Shown here: positions 1 to 12,182 of the stretch, piece by piece
Layout of the letters: each line of letters begins with the position of its first letter
Position numbering within the stretch: position 1 is the first letter of the stretch
Assembly: GCF_042477335.2 (NCBI RefSeq)
Contig: NC_091255.1
Span: 29,924,501-29,988,500 of the forward strand
DNA length: 64,000 nucleotides
Direction of reading: 5' to 3'
Source: Ovis canadensis
Lineage: Eukaryota > Chordata > Mammalia > Artiodactyla > Bovidae
Program-made: the position numbers and the translations under genes
Notes under the pieces: generated by a model
Told to the model about the DNA's origin: nothing
Databases searched by the model: none
Seen by the model: only the letters and a program-made list of their open reading frames with translations

Positions 1-509
1 ATCTTTCACTTGATGCTGATAACTCAGGGCTGAAGAAAGGCTCCCAGAAAGGGAAGGAAAGCCTCACTGACACTTGCCTCATATTTCAAACTTCCTAATA
101 AATAGTGAGAAATCACTCCACAAAATATTAATCAGTCATTTAAAATGAAGTTGCAAAGACTATGCAGTAACATGGAAAAATGTTTAAGTGATAAAACTAT
201 ATAAAAATAGTGTATCCTTTATAATGATGTTAAAATTCCAAATACACAGGGGGACAAAACATGAAAAACAATGATAACTTTATATCCCGGAGTAGGTGAT
301 TTTCCCTTCAAAATTCTGAAATATTATATTGCTTTTGACTCCTTAAAGATAATCCAAATAATTAATGCTCCTTATAAAAAATCTCGTAAGGACAGAGGGA
401 GGAAGATGATAAAATGAAGGAAGAGGAGCAGAAGGAAGAGGTGGATGAAAAGAAGACAAATACACATTTTAAAACTGCCTACAATCCCGCCATCCTGGGT
501 TAGACCCTG

Positions 510-742
510 TGCGTGAGTGCATGCTAAGTTGTTTCAGCTGTGTCTGACTCTGTCTGACTCTGGTGGACTACAGCTAGCCCACCAGGCTCCTCTATCCATG
601 GGATTCTCCAGGCAAGAATACTGGAGTGGGTTGCCATGCCCTTGTCCAGGAAATCTTCCCAACCCAGGGATCGAACCTGCATCTCTTATATCTCCTGCAC
701 TGGCAGGCAGGTTCTTTACCACTAGCGCCACCTGGGAAGCTC
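510..742 (-). mobile_element. Bov-tA SINE
   Basis: The complement shows the tRNA-derived head (CTTCCCAGGTGGCGCTAGTG) and the BovB-derived tail ending GCTAAGTTG-like. Near full length, with a 10-base internal duplication of TGTCTGACTC. Confidence 0.9.
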
Positions 743-765
743 AGTTTAGGCCCTAGTTAGATTTT

Positions 766-826
766 TATGTCCTGGAGAAGGAAACAGCAATCCACTTCAG
801 CACTCTTGCCTGGAAAATCCCATGTA
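766..826 (+). mobile_element. Bov-tA/BovA tail fragment
   Basis: Short piece with the conserved GGAGAAGG...CACT...TCTTGCCTGG...ATCCCATG pattern of the SINE body. Confidence 0.6.
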
Positions 827-1545
827 CATCCTCTGATAAAAACTTATATGTGTAGACGCTATACGTTTAATAAAAATGAGATAGCATAATGTTCTTATAC
901 CACAGAGTATCACATATGCTGTTTTCCAATATTGCTCTTTTCATATTAATAAAAAAACTATCTACACTATAATTTTTAAGTACTGAATTTATGAGTAAAA
1001 CCAAAATGTGTTTAATTCCCTACTGTTGGAATCTGAATTATTTTTTCATGCTTAGAAACAACACTGCTATAAACAATTTTGTAATTAAACCTCTGTGTAC
1101 ATCCTTAATCATCTACTTAATTTCTTTGTGTCCTTATCAATAATGGGTATATATAATTACAACTTTCTTTTTGGGTCCAATCTGAACTTTTGTCTGTGGA
1201 TGCTTGCTATTCAGTTTTCTTTCGTAAAGAGTCTGTTTGGGACCTCTGCCGAATTTTAACTGGTATATTTGCCATTTTCACAGTGATCAGTAATAGGGCT
1301 CTCTATATTAATATAATGATTGCAAACATTTTTCCTATTATGTAATTTGCCTTCTAATTTAGTTGATGATGTTTTCTAGTATACTAAATTTTTTTTTTAT
1401 GAAGTCAAATTTATCAATCTTTTCCTTTATGGCTTCTAAGTTTTTTTTTGTTATGTTTATAAACATTTTTGTTTGATGTTTCCACATCAGTAGTTTCATT
1501 ATCTTGCATTGTCTGGATGTACCATAGTTTAACCAGTTTCGCCAC

Positions 1546-1783
1546 CAATACTTTGGCCACCTAATGCGAAGAACTGACTCCTTAGAAAAGACCCCAAAGC
1601 TGGGAAAGATTGAAGGCAGGAGGAGAAGGGGACAACAGAGGATGAGACGGTTGGATGGCATCACTGACTCGATGGACATGAGTTTGAGCAAGCTCCAGGA
1701 GTTGGTGATAGAGAAGCCTGGCATGCTGCAGTCCTTGAGGTCATGAAGAGTCGGACACAACTGAGTGACTGGACTGAACTGAT
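1546..1783 (+). mobile_element. BovB LINE 3' end
   Basis: The plus frame reads the C-terminus of BovB ORF2 ([30 protein letters not shown]) and ends in the GTGACTGGACTGAACTGA tail. Severely 5'-truncated. Confidence 0.85.
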
Positions 1784-2177
1784 AAACATTTCCCTGCTAT
1801 TATATTGAAAAAAAAAAAATTGAAAGCAAAGTAGGGTAAGTGGTAAGAAAACGTAAGAAACACAGTCTCAATGAAAACCACTCATTAAGGCCTAGACACA
1901 GCTATGAACACACGCAATTTCATAGGTAATTAAGTAGTAACAATCTGTCAACCACTTCTGTTAGTTACCCACTGTGTAAAGCATGCCTTACATTTGTATG
2001 GAGTATGCTACAAATATACAAAATGACACAACTATGGAATGGGAAAAATCTAAGTGCCTTTGCCCTCTTCACTAAGCAACGCCGTTTCTGGAATTTCATC
2101 CTACAGACACACAGTACCTGCATGCACACAATATGCATGTAATTATGTGCAACAAAAGCTAATACTTATTCAACTTG

Positions 2178-2386
2178 GGCTTCCCTGGTGGCTCAGTGGC
2201 GCAGAACATCTCTGCCAATGCAGGGGCTGCACATTCAATCCCTGCGTCAGGGAGATCCCTTGGAGAAGAAAATGGCAACCCACTCCAGCGTTCTTGCCGG
2301 GGAAATCTCTCTGGATAGAGAAGCCTGGTGAGCAACAGTCCATGGGGTCCGAAAGTCTGATATGACAGCAACTAAGTAACAACAAC
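2178..2386 (+). mobile_element. Bov-tA SINE
   Basis: Begins GGGCTTCCCTGGTGGCTCAG and ends in an AACAAC-type tail. Confidence 0.9.
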
Positions 2387-2435
2387 ATTCAGCTCTTTCT
2401 ATTGTCAGGCACTGTTCTGAGCACTGTACGATAAA

Positions 2436-2815
2436 CTCAGTGCAATACTGTTTGTAATAGCAAAAGCCTGGACACAACCCAAGCCCCATCAGTAAGGGAA
2501 CTGGTTAAGTAAACTACGGTACATCCAGACAATGCAAGATAATAAAACTGTACTGATGTGGAAACGTACTGACAGGCCTCTGAGACACGCTAAGTGAAGT
2601 GAGAAGCAGATGCAGAGCGGGGAGATAAGATACGCTACCTTCGGTGCACTAAAACACACTGGAAAGTCATCAGAAATGAAGAGAATGAGCACCTGAAAAA
2701 CGCAGGAGGTGGAAGGAATACAGAGCGACAGAGATGGAAACAAGACTCCTCTTTATATATTTCTTTGTATTTTGATTTTGGAACAGTATAATTTTATTAT
2801 TTAGTAAAAGAATTA
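2436..2815 (+). mobile_element. Old L1 3' end
   Basis: The segment after 2436 resembles the C-terminus of L1 ORF2 (degenerate [12 protein letters not shown] reading), followed by an AT-rich 3' UTR. Strongly diverged. Confidence 0.5.
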
Positions 2816-2889
2816 TACCCTAGTAAGCAAAATGAAACAAAAACACACAGGTAGCTCCGTAGGGAACTTACACTTCAAAGTGCAATTTT

Positions 2890-3015
2890 ACATCCACTAT
2901 CTATTCTTATTTCAATTTTAATCCTCACAGTGACACTAGGAGGTAGGCGGGGTTGGTATGAGTTGTTTGAAGTCACAGCTGGTAAGTAAAGCCCATACTC
3001 AAATCCAGGTTTTAA
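2890..3015 (+). mobile_element. MIR fragment
   Basis: Shows the MIR core pattern AATCCTCACAGTGACACTAG, GAGGTAGG, then TCACAGCTGGTAAGT. Confidence 0.65.
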
Positions 3016-4379
3016 CTTCAAATTCAGTCTTTTCCATGGGGCTCAGCTTCCTCCAAAAGAGTACTCAGTGGCATAGAGAGTGGCAGGTAGGTATCCTCTG
3101 GCCAACAGATACCATGTATTCTAGTTTCTAATCCAGGCGCTGTCTGGAACCAATTCCATCTGCCCACACACCCCACACTGATGGTCAGGCGCCCAGGTTT
3201 TGCTGGGTTTGTTTGAGGCATTTTGTCTCTTTAAATCAAAGAGATGTCATGTGTTTTAAGTGCATTTGCTTAGAAGGCTGGAGAACAGGATGGACTGGAC
3301 GTTTTGGAAAGAAAACCTACTGCTTGAGACAGATACCTGGACAGGGATCTGAGGAGAGGCCTCTTTTTCCTCCAGGCCAAACACCAAAGTCTGGCTCTGT
3401 GGTGCACGTACATTCAGGATCCTGAAACTTTTGCTGAGAAGGGAAGGGCTACTCTTGCAGCTGGGTATTTCCTGTGGCCTCGTTCAGAAACAAAGGCTAC
3501 GGAAGATTCCATCTCCCTGGTAAGAAGGCACAGTGGTGGAAATGTGTTTGGGAAAGAGGGTTGTTTTGGTTTGTGGGTTGCATTTTTTTAAAAAAAGCAT
3601 CAAACCACAACAAAGTTCAGTCTGCAGAAGTGCACACTTCCTGAGGAAGTGCCCGCTCCTAAGGAGCCCAGAAGAAGCCTGTCCACTTCTGGGCTGAGGA
3701 GAGAGGGCAATGCATTAGCCAGTCTGACTGTTTTGTTTCCCTGGACTGTGAGCACTATCTAGGCTCACAGTCACAGTCTGAGATCACACAAAATCCTGCC
3801 AGCATCTCCAATGTTGGACAGGAGGAGAAAACACAAATTCAGGTGTCATCCAAGGGTCTGTTTTCCTACTAAAACTTAATGACTTCTCTCTGACCCCAAA
3901 CATTACTACTCCTATTTGTTTCAGGCAAAGCCAGCTTTTTGCTCTTTCCTCAAAAGCTCCATGGATGACAGGCCACGTTATTTCTTGGCCCCACGCCTCG
4001 GACCTGCCTGAAGCACTCTACAGGTCAAGAGCGATGCTTCTCAGCCCCCTTCTCCTTGGCTGGCCTCCCACATCCCTTCCCAAAACACCCACAACCCAAG
4101 CATCTTTCCCAAACGTCTGCTCACCTCTGAAGGATCGGTAAGGAGCCTCCCCAGTTCCAAGCACACATCGTCTCTCCTGTACTTTATCCCCTGTGTTACT
4201 GTGCCTTCATTCTCCTCCCCATTCCTAGCATGTGGAGGAAGCAAGCACACTGTGTTCCTGGCGTGGTGCTAACAGCACAGTGAGCGTCTACCCTCCCTCC
4301 ACCTCAAGGGTCCCAAACCTGCTCTAGGGCCCAATCCCAAAGCCCCCCCCGCTTAGTTCTGGCTGCCCCACTGCAGCAC

Positions 4380-4740
4380 TATTTCCCGGCAAGTTTTCCC
4401 TGACGTCACCTAGTCTCGTGACTTCTCACCTAGTCCTGTGACTTCAGTAACCGCAGCTTCAATGTCTTTCTATTGTCTCCCCACTGAGGGGGCTCTCCCC
4501 AGCTCCTCCTCTTCTGCTGTCGTCTGCCTTCTGGGAGAAATCACGCCTTCTCTGGCTTTTCTTGGTCTGCTTATCCCGTATCTTACAGTCTGAGGAGCGC
4601 ACCATGACTGCCACCTCGGTCACATCACAGCCCTCTTCAAACCCCCTTCCAGGTCCCAGGTGGAGACGCACGAACTCCTCTGAGGGTCAGAGACGTTCGC
4701 ACCGCGGTCTGTGCGCGGCTCCCTGCATCCCGGTGATAAA
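4380..4740. promoter_or_regulatory. CpG-enriched intronic segment with consensus CRE
   Basis: Carries a perfect TGACGTCA at 4401-4408, then two copies of a 20-base unit at about 4406-4445, and a CpG cluster at 4670-4732. No exon is recognised. A regulatory role is inference. Confidence 0.3.
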
Positions 4741-5019
4741 TGTGAGCTGACACTGTTGCTAATGGGTTTCCTTGGCACGAGGTGTCCTCACCTCCGCTGC
4801 TTTCTCTCATGAAAGACTAAGCCCACATGACGAGTCGTCCACCCAGTAAACTGGAGATGTAGTCCAACGGTCACCAAGGGTCCTGAATTCTTAAGAGACC
4901 CGATGTGAGAATGCTGGGCAAGTGAGACAGCCCTCTCCCAGAGGGGGCAGATCTTACGTCCCTGCTCTGCTGCTCTCTTGTCTACAGAGAACACTGGCAA
5001 CGGCACCAACGATGGCTAA

Positions 5020-5225
5020 TGTTTCCGGGCATTTCTTATATGCCCAGCATAGTTCTCACAAACACCCTATGAGGTAGGTACAATTACTATTCCCATTTTA
5101 CAGATCAGAAGACTAAGGCTTATAAAGGTTAAACACCATGACCAAGGCTACACAGCCAACAGGTGGAACAGCCAGGATGTGTTCCCAGGCATCTGGTGCC
5201 GGGTTCTGTGTCTAACCTCTATCCT
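5020..5225 (+). mobile_element. MIR SINE
   Basis: Good MIR match: CCCTATGAGGTAGGTACAAT, CCCATTTTACAGATCAGAAG, ACACAGCCAACAGGTGG. Confidence 0.85.
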
Positions 5226-5387
5226 TCTCAAAGCAATGCAAACATACTTTGGAGACCACCTGAGAAAATGACAAATCCTCTCTACAGGACAAAGGAAATA
5301 TACACCAATCTACATTAAACGTGCAAGGATTTCTCCCTGAAGTCGATTTCAGCCTGTAGGCTAGGAAGAGGCTTCTCTCACAAATGG

Positions 5388-5590
5388 CAGGCAGGTGGCG
5401 CTAGTGGTAAAGACCCTGCCTGCCAATGCAGGAGACATAAGGGGTGGGAAGATGCCCTGGAGGAGGGCATGACAATCTACTCCAGTATTCTTGCCTGGAG
5501 AATTGCATCACAGAGGAGCCCGCCAGGCTTACGGTCCACAGGGTCGCAAAGAGTCAGAGACGACTGAAGCAACTTAGCATGCAGGCACAG
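5388..5590 (+). mobile_element. Bov-tA SINE
   Basis: Begins GGCAGGTGGCGCTAGTGGTA and ends with GCAACTTAGCATGCAGGCA. Confidence 0.9.
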
Positions 5591-6016
5591 CCCTGCCCTA
5601 GTCACATGCTTGGATAAGGAAGCAACCGTCCACCTGAGAGCACAAGCCTCCACTCACATTCACTATTTTTTTGGCTTGTGTCAGCCAGGCTCAGTGGTTA
5701 ATGAAGATGGATGAGGAGGAGTCCCTCCGAGAGAACTCCGATACCTGAATTTGATGGTGTCAGAGAGAGACATGAAATCCTGGAGAGACACGAAAACCCC
5801 GAGGTGATGAAACAAATGTGTATGTTGCTCTTTTACAAGATCAGAAGCCTCTGCTTTTGGCTCATATAATTTTCTTATTTTGGCAAGTTCAGTTCAATAA
5901 TGTCTACAATTTACATTTGTGCTAGAAATCCAAACCAAATCTCAAACTTACCTGCAAATAACTGGTTATCTTTTGTAGGTAATATACATTCTTAGGGAAG
6001 CTGCCTGTGTCAAATT

Positions 6017-6070
6017 AAGAAATCTCAGTCCCCCAAAAAAAAAAAAAAAAAAAAAAGAAATCTCAGTCCC
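6017..6070. repeat. Poly(A) tract flanked by a 16-bp direct repeat
   Basis: AAGAAATCTCAGTCCC occurs at 6017-6032 and 6055-6070 with only an A-run between. It has the layout of a retroposition event that inserted little more than a tail. Confidence 0.8.
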
Positions 6071-6170
6071 AATTCTATCACCAACACTGGGTAAGTCACA
6101 ACCTCTCAGCATGTTTTCACTGATTCCCATAAAACATGGGTGCAATTATCCATGTTCATACCCTTAGTTA
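6062..6170 (-). mobile_element. MIR fragment
   Basis: Antisense MIR pattern: GGGTAAGTCACAACCTCTCA, then CCCATAAAACATGGGTGCAA. Confidence 0.5.
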
Positions 6171-7389
6171 CTCTAACTGATGCCATGAGCAGCGGGGTAG
6201 GGGTGGGGGTTAGGGGGGACAGGACAAATGCATTAGCAAATGTTGAATTCTTATGAAGCAAGCAAGATGCTATGAACTATATGTCCTGAGTACCTCTGAT
6301 AGAAACAGACTATTCATTGAACTCTTTAGAGTTATGTAACAGTGTACAGTTAGATGGCTACATATAAACTAATGGACATCATAAGGAAAACGGTTGTTAT
6401 CCATGTTATTGATAGAGAAATGTGAAACCACAAGGAGACAAATTGCTGTCCAGGATCTATAATCAAGAAGGTAGTAACTGTCTCTCTTGGTTCTACCATA
6501 TAACATTATGTGAAGGATATGATGAAATTTGTGCCTAGCTTTGAACATTCTGTTCCCAAAATCATATGGTGAGGCAATTGAAGGCCATGCTTTTGGTTTT
6601 TACGAAGCAGAAGTCCAGATGTAATGTGAATCAGTCTCGTTAAGTTTCTTTCCAGATTAGTCTCTAACATGCCAAAGCCTCATGAGGAAGTCTGGAAATT
6701 TTACTAAAATGAAATCAAGAACAGGCTTACATGTAAGAAAAGATGAAGAATGCAAGTTAAAAACAACTTCAAAGCTGAAGCTGAAAGGCAAAAAAGCAAT
6801 TTGAAAAATGAAAAACTAATCTTGGTTCAAAATGAAAACTTGAGAAACAAAATTTTTAAAAGATAAAGATTTTCCTTCAGTGACCACTGAAGAGTCAGAA
6901 AATTATATTCCCCCTAACCTCACTAAGAAGCTGTGCTATTTAGCATATTAAGAAACTAGACTAGACAAGCATAAGAAGTGTGTTATGATAATTCTACCTT
7001 CAGGGCTCTGATGTATCAGACTTTAGAACTGGAATACCATCTCATGACTAAGTGAACCAATCATAACAAGACTGGTTCATTAGGGCAACCATCCAAGAAT
7101 TCAATTTATTGACTATAAATACTTTGTTATGTGCATGGCAGAATGTTTATAACTACTGAAGCTGGGTGATGAACACGTGGGGAATTTCTGAGTACTATTC
7201 TGCTTGTATAGGTTTGAAATTGCCCATGATAAAAAGTTAAGGGGAAAAAAATCAAAGAACTAAGTTATTAAAAAAAGTTAACGAAAAAAAATCAAAGAAA
7301 CATGCTATAACCATGTTATTTCTATGAGCAGACCAGATACCACTGGAACAGAGAAGCTAAGAGGAAACACAGTTTAGTGATAAAGAATA

Positions 7390-7455
7390 GGGTCTAATGT
7401 CAGACTGTCCAAATTATAATTCTGGATCTACCATTTATTAGTGAGATGACCTGTA
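7390..7455 (-). mobile_element. MIR fragment
   Basis: Short antisense MIR-like segment (TTCTGGATCTACCATTTATT). Confidence 0.4.
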
Positions 7456-7982
7456 GGTCACTCTGGCTTAAAGATTATGCTCTTCTCAGATGAATTTCTG
7501 ACTAAGAGCAAAAAGCACCAAAGGTTATTTCCCCTATTTTGAATTCTTAAACATTTTACAAACTACTTAACTCTAACAAGCCTGTCAGCTTTTCAAAATG
7601 AAAGATAATGTAACAGGTCCCAAGGTCTATTCCCTCATTCAGCTATGGAATCCATTTCTAATACGATCCATAAAGAAGGTACAAAATGCATAGTCAAGTA
7701 TTTCAAGAAGGAGGGGAGAAAAGTCAGGTAGGTTGTATGCCATCTCAGATATGCATCCAGTTTTCAGTCCAGCTGACTAAGAATACTAGTGTTCACCAAT
7801 ATGAAGTAACTCAATGGATTCAGTAAGATAAGAATTGATTTCTCCCTTTATGTCTCTTGCGGGCAGAGGTAATATCTATCCCCTTTGGAAAACAGTCAGT
7901 TTACTGGACTTCATCACTGATACTAGACTCTGGGCAGGAAGGGACATGAACATGACCAGTGGGGAAGACCAAAGCCAGAGGT

Positions 7983-8318
7983 GTGTGGTGCTCTGTCACT
8001 TGGCTGTGTCCGACTCTTTGCAATCCCATGGACTGCAGCCTGCCAGGCTCCTCTGTCCATGGGGATTCTCAAGGCCAAGAACACTAGAGTGGGTTGCCAT
8101 GCCCTCCTCCAGGGGATTTCCCCAACCCAGGGATTGAACCCCAGGTCTCCTGCACTGCAGGCGAATTCTTTAACGTCTGAGCCACCAGGGAAACCCAAGA
8201 ATACTGAAGTGGGTAGCCTATCCCTTCTCCAAGGGGAACTTCCCGACCAGGAATTGAACTGGGGTCTCCTTCACTACAGGCAGATTCTTTATCAGCTGAG
8301 CTAACAGGGAAGCCCAAA
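7983..8318 (-). mobile_element. Dimeric Bov-tA SINE
   Basis: A complete antisense Bov-tA unit (about 7983-8195) is joined to a second, tail-truncated unit (about 8197-8318). A dimer with the same junction occurs at 58665-58998. Confidence 0.85.
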
Positions 8319-9379
8319 GCTAGAGCTGGGCAGAGGAAAAAGGCAGCCTGCCCAAGTATCTCTGCTCTATTTACCGCCAGCTTGTAGTATTACCAACACT
8401 GCTTTTTGAGAAACCATCAATCTTTACAAGCAGAAATCCCCTAGAGCACAGTAACAAACTGCTAACAATGCTATCTACAGAAACAAAATCCTAGCAATGG
8501 TGTTTAAGGTTGTCACATCTAAAAGAGCACAAAGGGGTTCTGTATCGGACACGGCAGCCAACGCCGACCAGGGTGATGGACGGGAGGGCCCTGCCGAGGC
8601 AAACACACATCGCCAGCATAACAACAGACAACGTACTCTCCCTAAGGTCAGGCCCAGTGTGCCAATTAAATTAGATCATGTTTTCTTTCCTTCCTTCCTG
8701 TTAAGTCAAAAAGAACATTACCAAGAAACACAGGAGAATAATTTATTTTTGGCTTCGAACGAACTATACGCTACACCCACTCAGTTCAATTTCTTATCTT
8801 TTGGCTCTCTACTGAAATGCTTTAGTCTGTATAATCTCAGGCATTTTACTTTTTCAAGAACAATGAAAAAAGTTAGTTTAGTCCTAACTTGACTAGGTTT
8901 CACTAGGAAGGATTACAGGCACATCAGAGGGATCAAGACCCCAGGTCTCTCAACATAATAATGGAATGAGTATAAGCGAACAGAAGCAAAACTTTTATTG
9001 AGTGGGGCATAGAGGTACAGTTGAATGGGGGAAAAATTAGCAAAGTAACCTAGAGTCCCCTTTAAGAGTAGGTATTTAGGTTTAAAGTAATAAAGACAGT
9101 AACTCGCCCTACACAAAACAGAATATTTGCCTGACTTAACAAGTGTTTGTCCTCTCTTAAATGGATATCACTACTATCTACAAACTCAGTGACTCTTGAT
9201 AAGATAGAAAAATATCTCAGAAACAAGCCAATGGTCCAGGCTGGTCTAAACAAACCATAATTTTAGTCCTTTTCCTAGACATTAATCTTTATGATAACAA
9301 ACCATTTACAAGGACCAAATAAGACCAAAAATGAAACAGAAGCTACACAGTTTCATCTGAAACAATCTTATGTTTTAAA

Positions 9380-10340
9380 ATGTTGTTCAGTCACCCAGTC
9401 ATTTCCAATTCTTTGTGACCCCATGGACTACAGCAAGCCAGGCCTCCCTGTCCCTCATCATCTCCTGAAATTTGCCCAAGTTCATGTCCATTCCATCAGT
9501 GATGCCATCCATCAATCTCATCCTGACACTCTCTTCTCCTTCTGCCCTCAATCCTTCCCGGCATCAGGGACTTTTCCAATGAGTCGGATGTTATCAGATG
9601 ACTAAAATACTGGAGCTTCAGCTTCATCATCAGTCCTTCCAACAAGTATTCATGACTGATTTCCCTTAAGATTGACTGGTTTGATCTCCTTGTTGTCCAA
9701 GGGACTTTCAGGAGTTTTCTCCAAAAAGGCATCAATTATTTGGCATTCTGCCTTCTTTACAGTCCAGCTCTCATAACTGTATGTGACCACTGGGAAGACC
9801 ACAGCCGTCTCTGTATGGACCTTTGTCAGCAGAGGAATGTCTCTGCTTTTCAACACACTGTCTAGGTTTGTCACAGCTTTCCTGCCAAGAAAGCATCGTC
9901 TTCTGATTTCATGGCTGCAGTCACAATCTGCAGTGACTTTAGAGCCCAAGAAGAGGAAATCTGTCACTACGTCCTCCTTTTCCCCTTCTATTTGCTATGA
10001 AGTAATGAGGCCAGATGCCATGGTCTTAGTCTTTTTAATATTTAGTTTTAAGCCTACTCTTTCACTCTCCACCTTCACTCTCATCAAGAGGCTCTTTAGT
10101 TCCTTTTCACTTTCTGCCATTAGAGTGGTATCATCTGTATCTCTGGGGCTGTTGATATTTCTCCCACCTACTGATTCCAGCCTGTAACTCCTCCAGCCCA
10201 GCATTTCTCATGTGTCCAGCATAGAGATAAAACAAACACAGTGACGGCAGACAGCCCTGCCGTCCTCCTTTCTCAGTCTTGAACCAATCCATTATTCCAT
10301 ACAGGGTTCACCAAGTTCTTCCAATTCAGGCTTTTCCTTT
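9380..10340 (-). mobile_element. BovB LINE 3' fragment (dead)
   Basis: Minus-strand frames carry BovB ORF2 pieces: KKTKTMASGLITS, SKVTADCDCSHEIRRR, SWTVKKAE. The frame shifts and stops repeatedly. 5'-truncated, about 0.95 kb. Confidence 0.9.
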
Positions 10341-12112
10341 GCATTCATTTCTTAACTATCATCAACTTACATTATAACTGAATTCTGATTGCTTATTTTA
10401 AATCTTTCTGTTAGCTTTCCTAAAGTTCATAACCCATCTCTACCCAATTCCAATGTTTTTGTGTCCTAAAACGTGCTCATCTTATAAGAAATCACCAATT
10501 AAACTACATGCACAAAATGCACTTTACTTCACAATAGTTTAGCAAGTGTCTCATAATCACAGAACAATGACAGAAATCACAGAAGGGGAACATGCAACTA
10601 CGTGATGATGAACACAGTAACAGTGCTGATATTTGTTTACATATAAACACTGAGCTGCAGAGTTCCAAAGCAGACCCCAGGGACCGTTAAGCCAAAACCC
10701 ACCCATGATCATTTCACAGGGAGATGAAGAGACTTGGAAAGACTGATGAAATGGCCTCTCGGTGTTGGCCATCACAACTGCCTGTGCTGCTCAATCGGGG
10801 CACACACAAGCCTTGTCAAGGCTCTTCTAAGACAGCAGTTTTCAAATACAAATGACTGAAGCTCCATGTGCTCACTTCAAAGCCTCTACATCCCTCCTTC
10901 TTCCACCTTTTTACCCCTGGAAATCCTAGAGCTCTAAAGGACTTAGCTGGAAAATCATTTAAACAGAGAGGGAAGTAACAGAGAGTTGTTGAGGTCTCTA
11001 ATTTCTTTTTCTTTTCTTTCCCTTTATTTATTTAATTTCTAGCTGATTCCTGCTTGAGTGAGATGGCTAAAGTTTGATTCCAAGTGTCTGGGTTATCTCA
11101 CTAGATTCCCCATCTACTTCCTCCCAGCCTTCTAGCTAGTCTAGTAAGTAAGCTGTGGTTAACACGTCCTTCCTAGCCGGAATCCACTGGCTAAGGTAAG
11201 GCATGTGGACTCTGGGAAGAAGACGCACACAGCACCCAGGCAAACATGCTGACATGCATCACGTTCTAGGGCAGTTGCCACTTTTTGGTTTGAAACCCTA
11301 AAAATTAAAGCACACCACCACCTTAGTATCTACCTTAAAAGTAGATGATAATCTACTATTATCTACCATGAAAAACAATCTTTAAAAATATGGTCTCAAA
11401 GATTTGCAACACCCTGAACAGTTAATCAATGGTGATCTCTGGGTGGCAGGATTATTAGAGGTTTTTTTTCCCCCCGACTTTGGGCTTATCTGTAGTTTTT
11501 ATTTTGCTACAACTCACATATTATCTGTTTGTTTTTTAAAGCCCAATTACTAGAATTTACTTAAGACTTCTGCCTGGCTTTTGATTGTCAGAATAAAACA
11601 GTTCTAAATGGTAACCACAACATTCTCTTCCTCTTTAGACCCCACAACTTCTAATGAGCCTCCAATAAATGCCTCAAGTTTCTTGCCAGGCCCATTCTCC
11701 TCCTTGGAAGGTTTCTGATCTTCTAGAGTTAGTGCAGCCAACAAAAAGGCACCAAATGCTGTACAGCCAACAGTCCTGGCAAAGGACACTCAAGTTTCTT
11801 ACTGGCCAAGGGATTCCGGTACAGAGACGTGTAGGAGGGTCACTATGGTCTGGAACAAATGCCAGCACATACTGGTCTCAGAGCCAACCATGGCATTCAG
11901 GCCTACCACGATGCTGGTAGGAATGCTGGGGGCAAACGAGATCCTCAGATTTTTCTCTACAATAGTCCAGCTAATAATTTAGCTAACTGGACCAATTACT
12001 GAAAAACAGATTCACACCAGGGCAGCTCTTTCTTCCCATATCTCTTAGGAGGCAGAGAGTAAAACAGAACCCAGTCACTTTGAGTCTGGCATTATTACCA
12101 GCATAAGCTTAC

Positions 12113-12182
12113 CTTTGTGGCCGTGGTCTTCACCCCAAGAATTTTCCACTCTCCATTTTATGAAAGCGCCGTCCTGATCATC
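12113..12182 (-). CDS. BLMH: BLMH coding exon 11 (catalytic Asn396)
   Basis: Encodes residues 383-405 plus one base: [20 protein letters not shown] then GHK. Asn396 in VENSWGED completes the triad. Acceptor TTTTACAG|GATGATC, donor CACAAAG|GTAAGC. The downstream exon, which must start in phase 1 with GYLCMTDEWF-like coding, was not found in the window. Confidence 0.97.

Larger units (their letters stand above)
1..12112 (-). other. BLMH: BLMH intron 11 (partial)
   Basis: Assigned to the intron because exon 12 was not found. It is filled with SINE, BovB, MIR and old L1 fragments listed separately. Segments 1-500, 830-1530, 3010-4250, 5600-6000, 6170-7380, 7500-7980, 8320-9370 and 10340-12112 show no gene. 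They include a purine-rich tract at 388-455 and probable old L1 3' ends near 7100-7240 and 11380-11530. Confidence 0.7.

Noticed and set aside
8497..8892. 131-codon open frame in BLMH intron 11
   Set aside because: No similarity recognised, no splice context; chance frame in an intron.
9496..10204. Several overlapping minus-strand frames as a gene
   Set aside because: They are the pieces of one degraded BovB ORF2.
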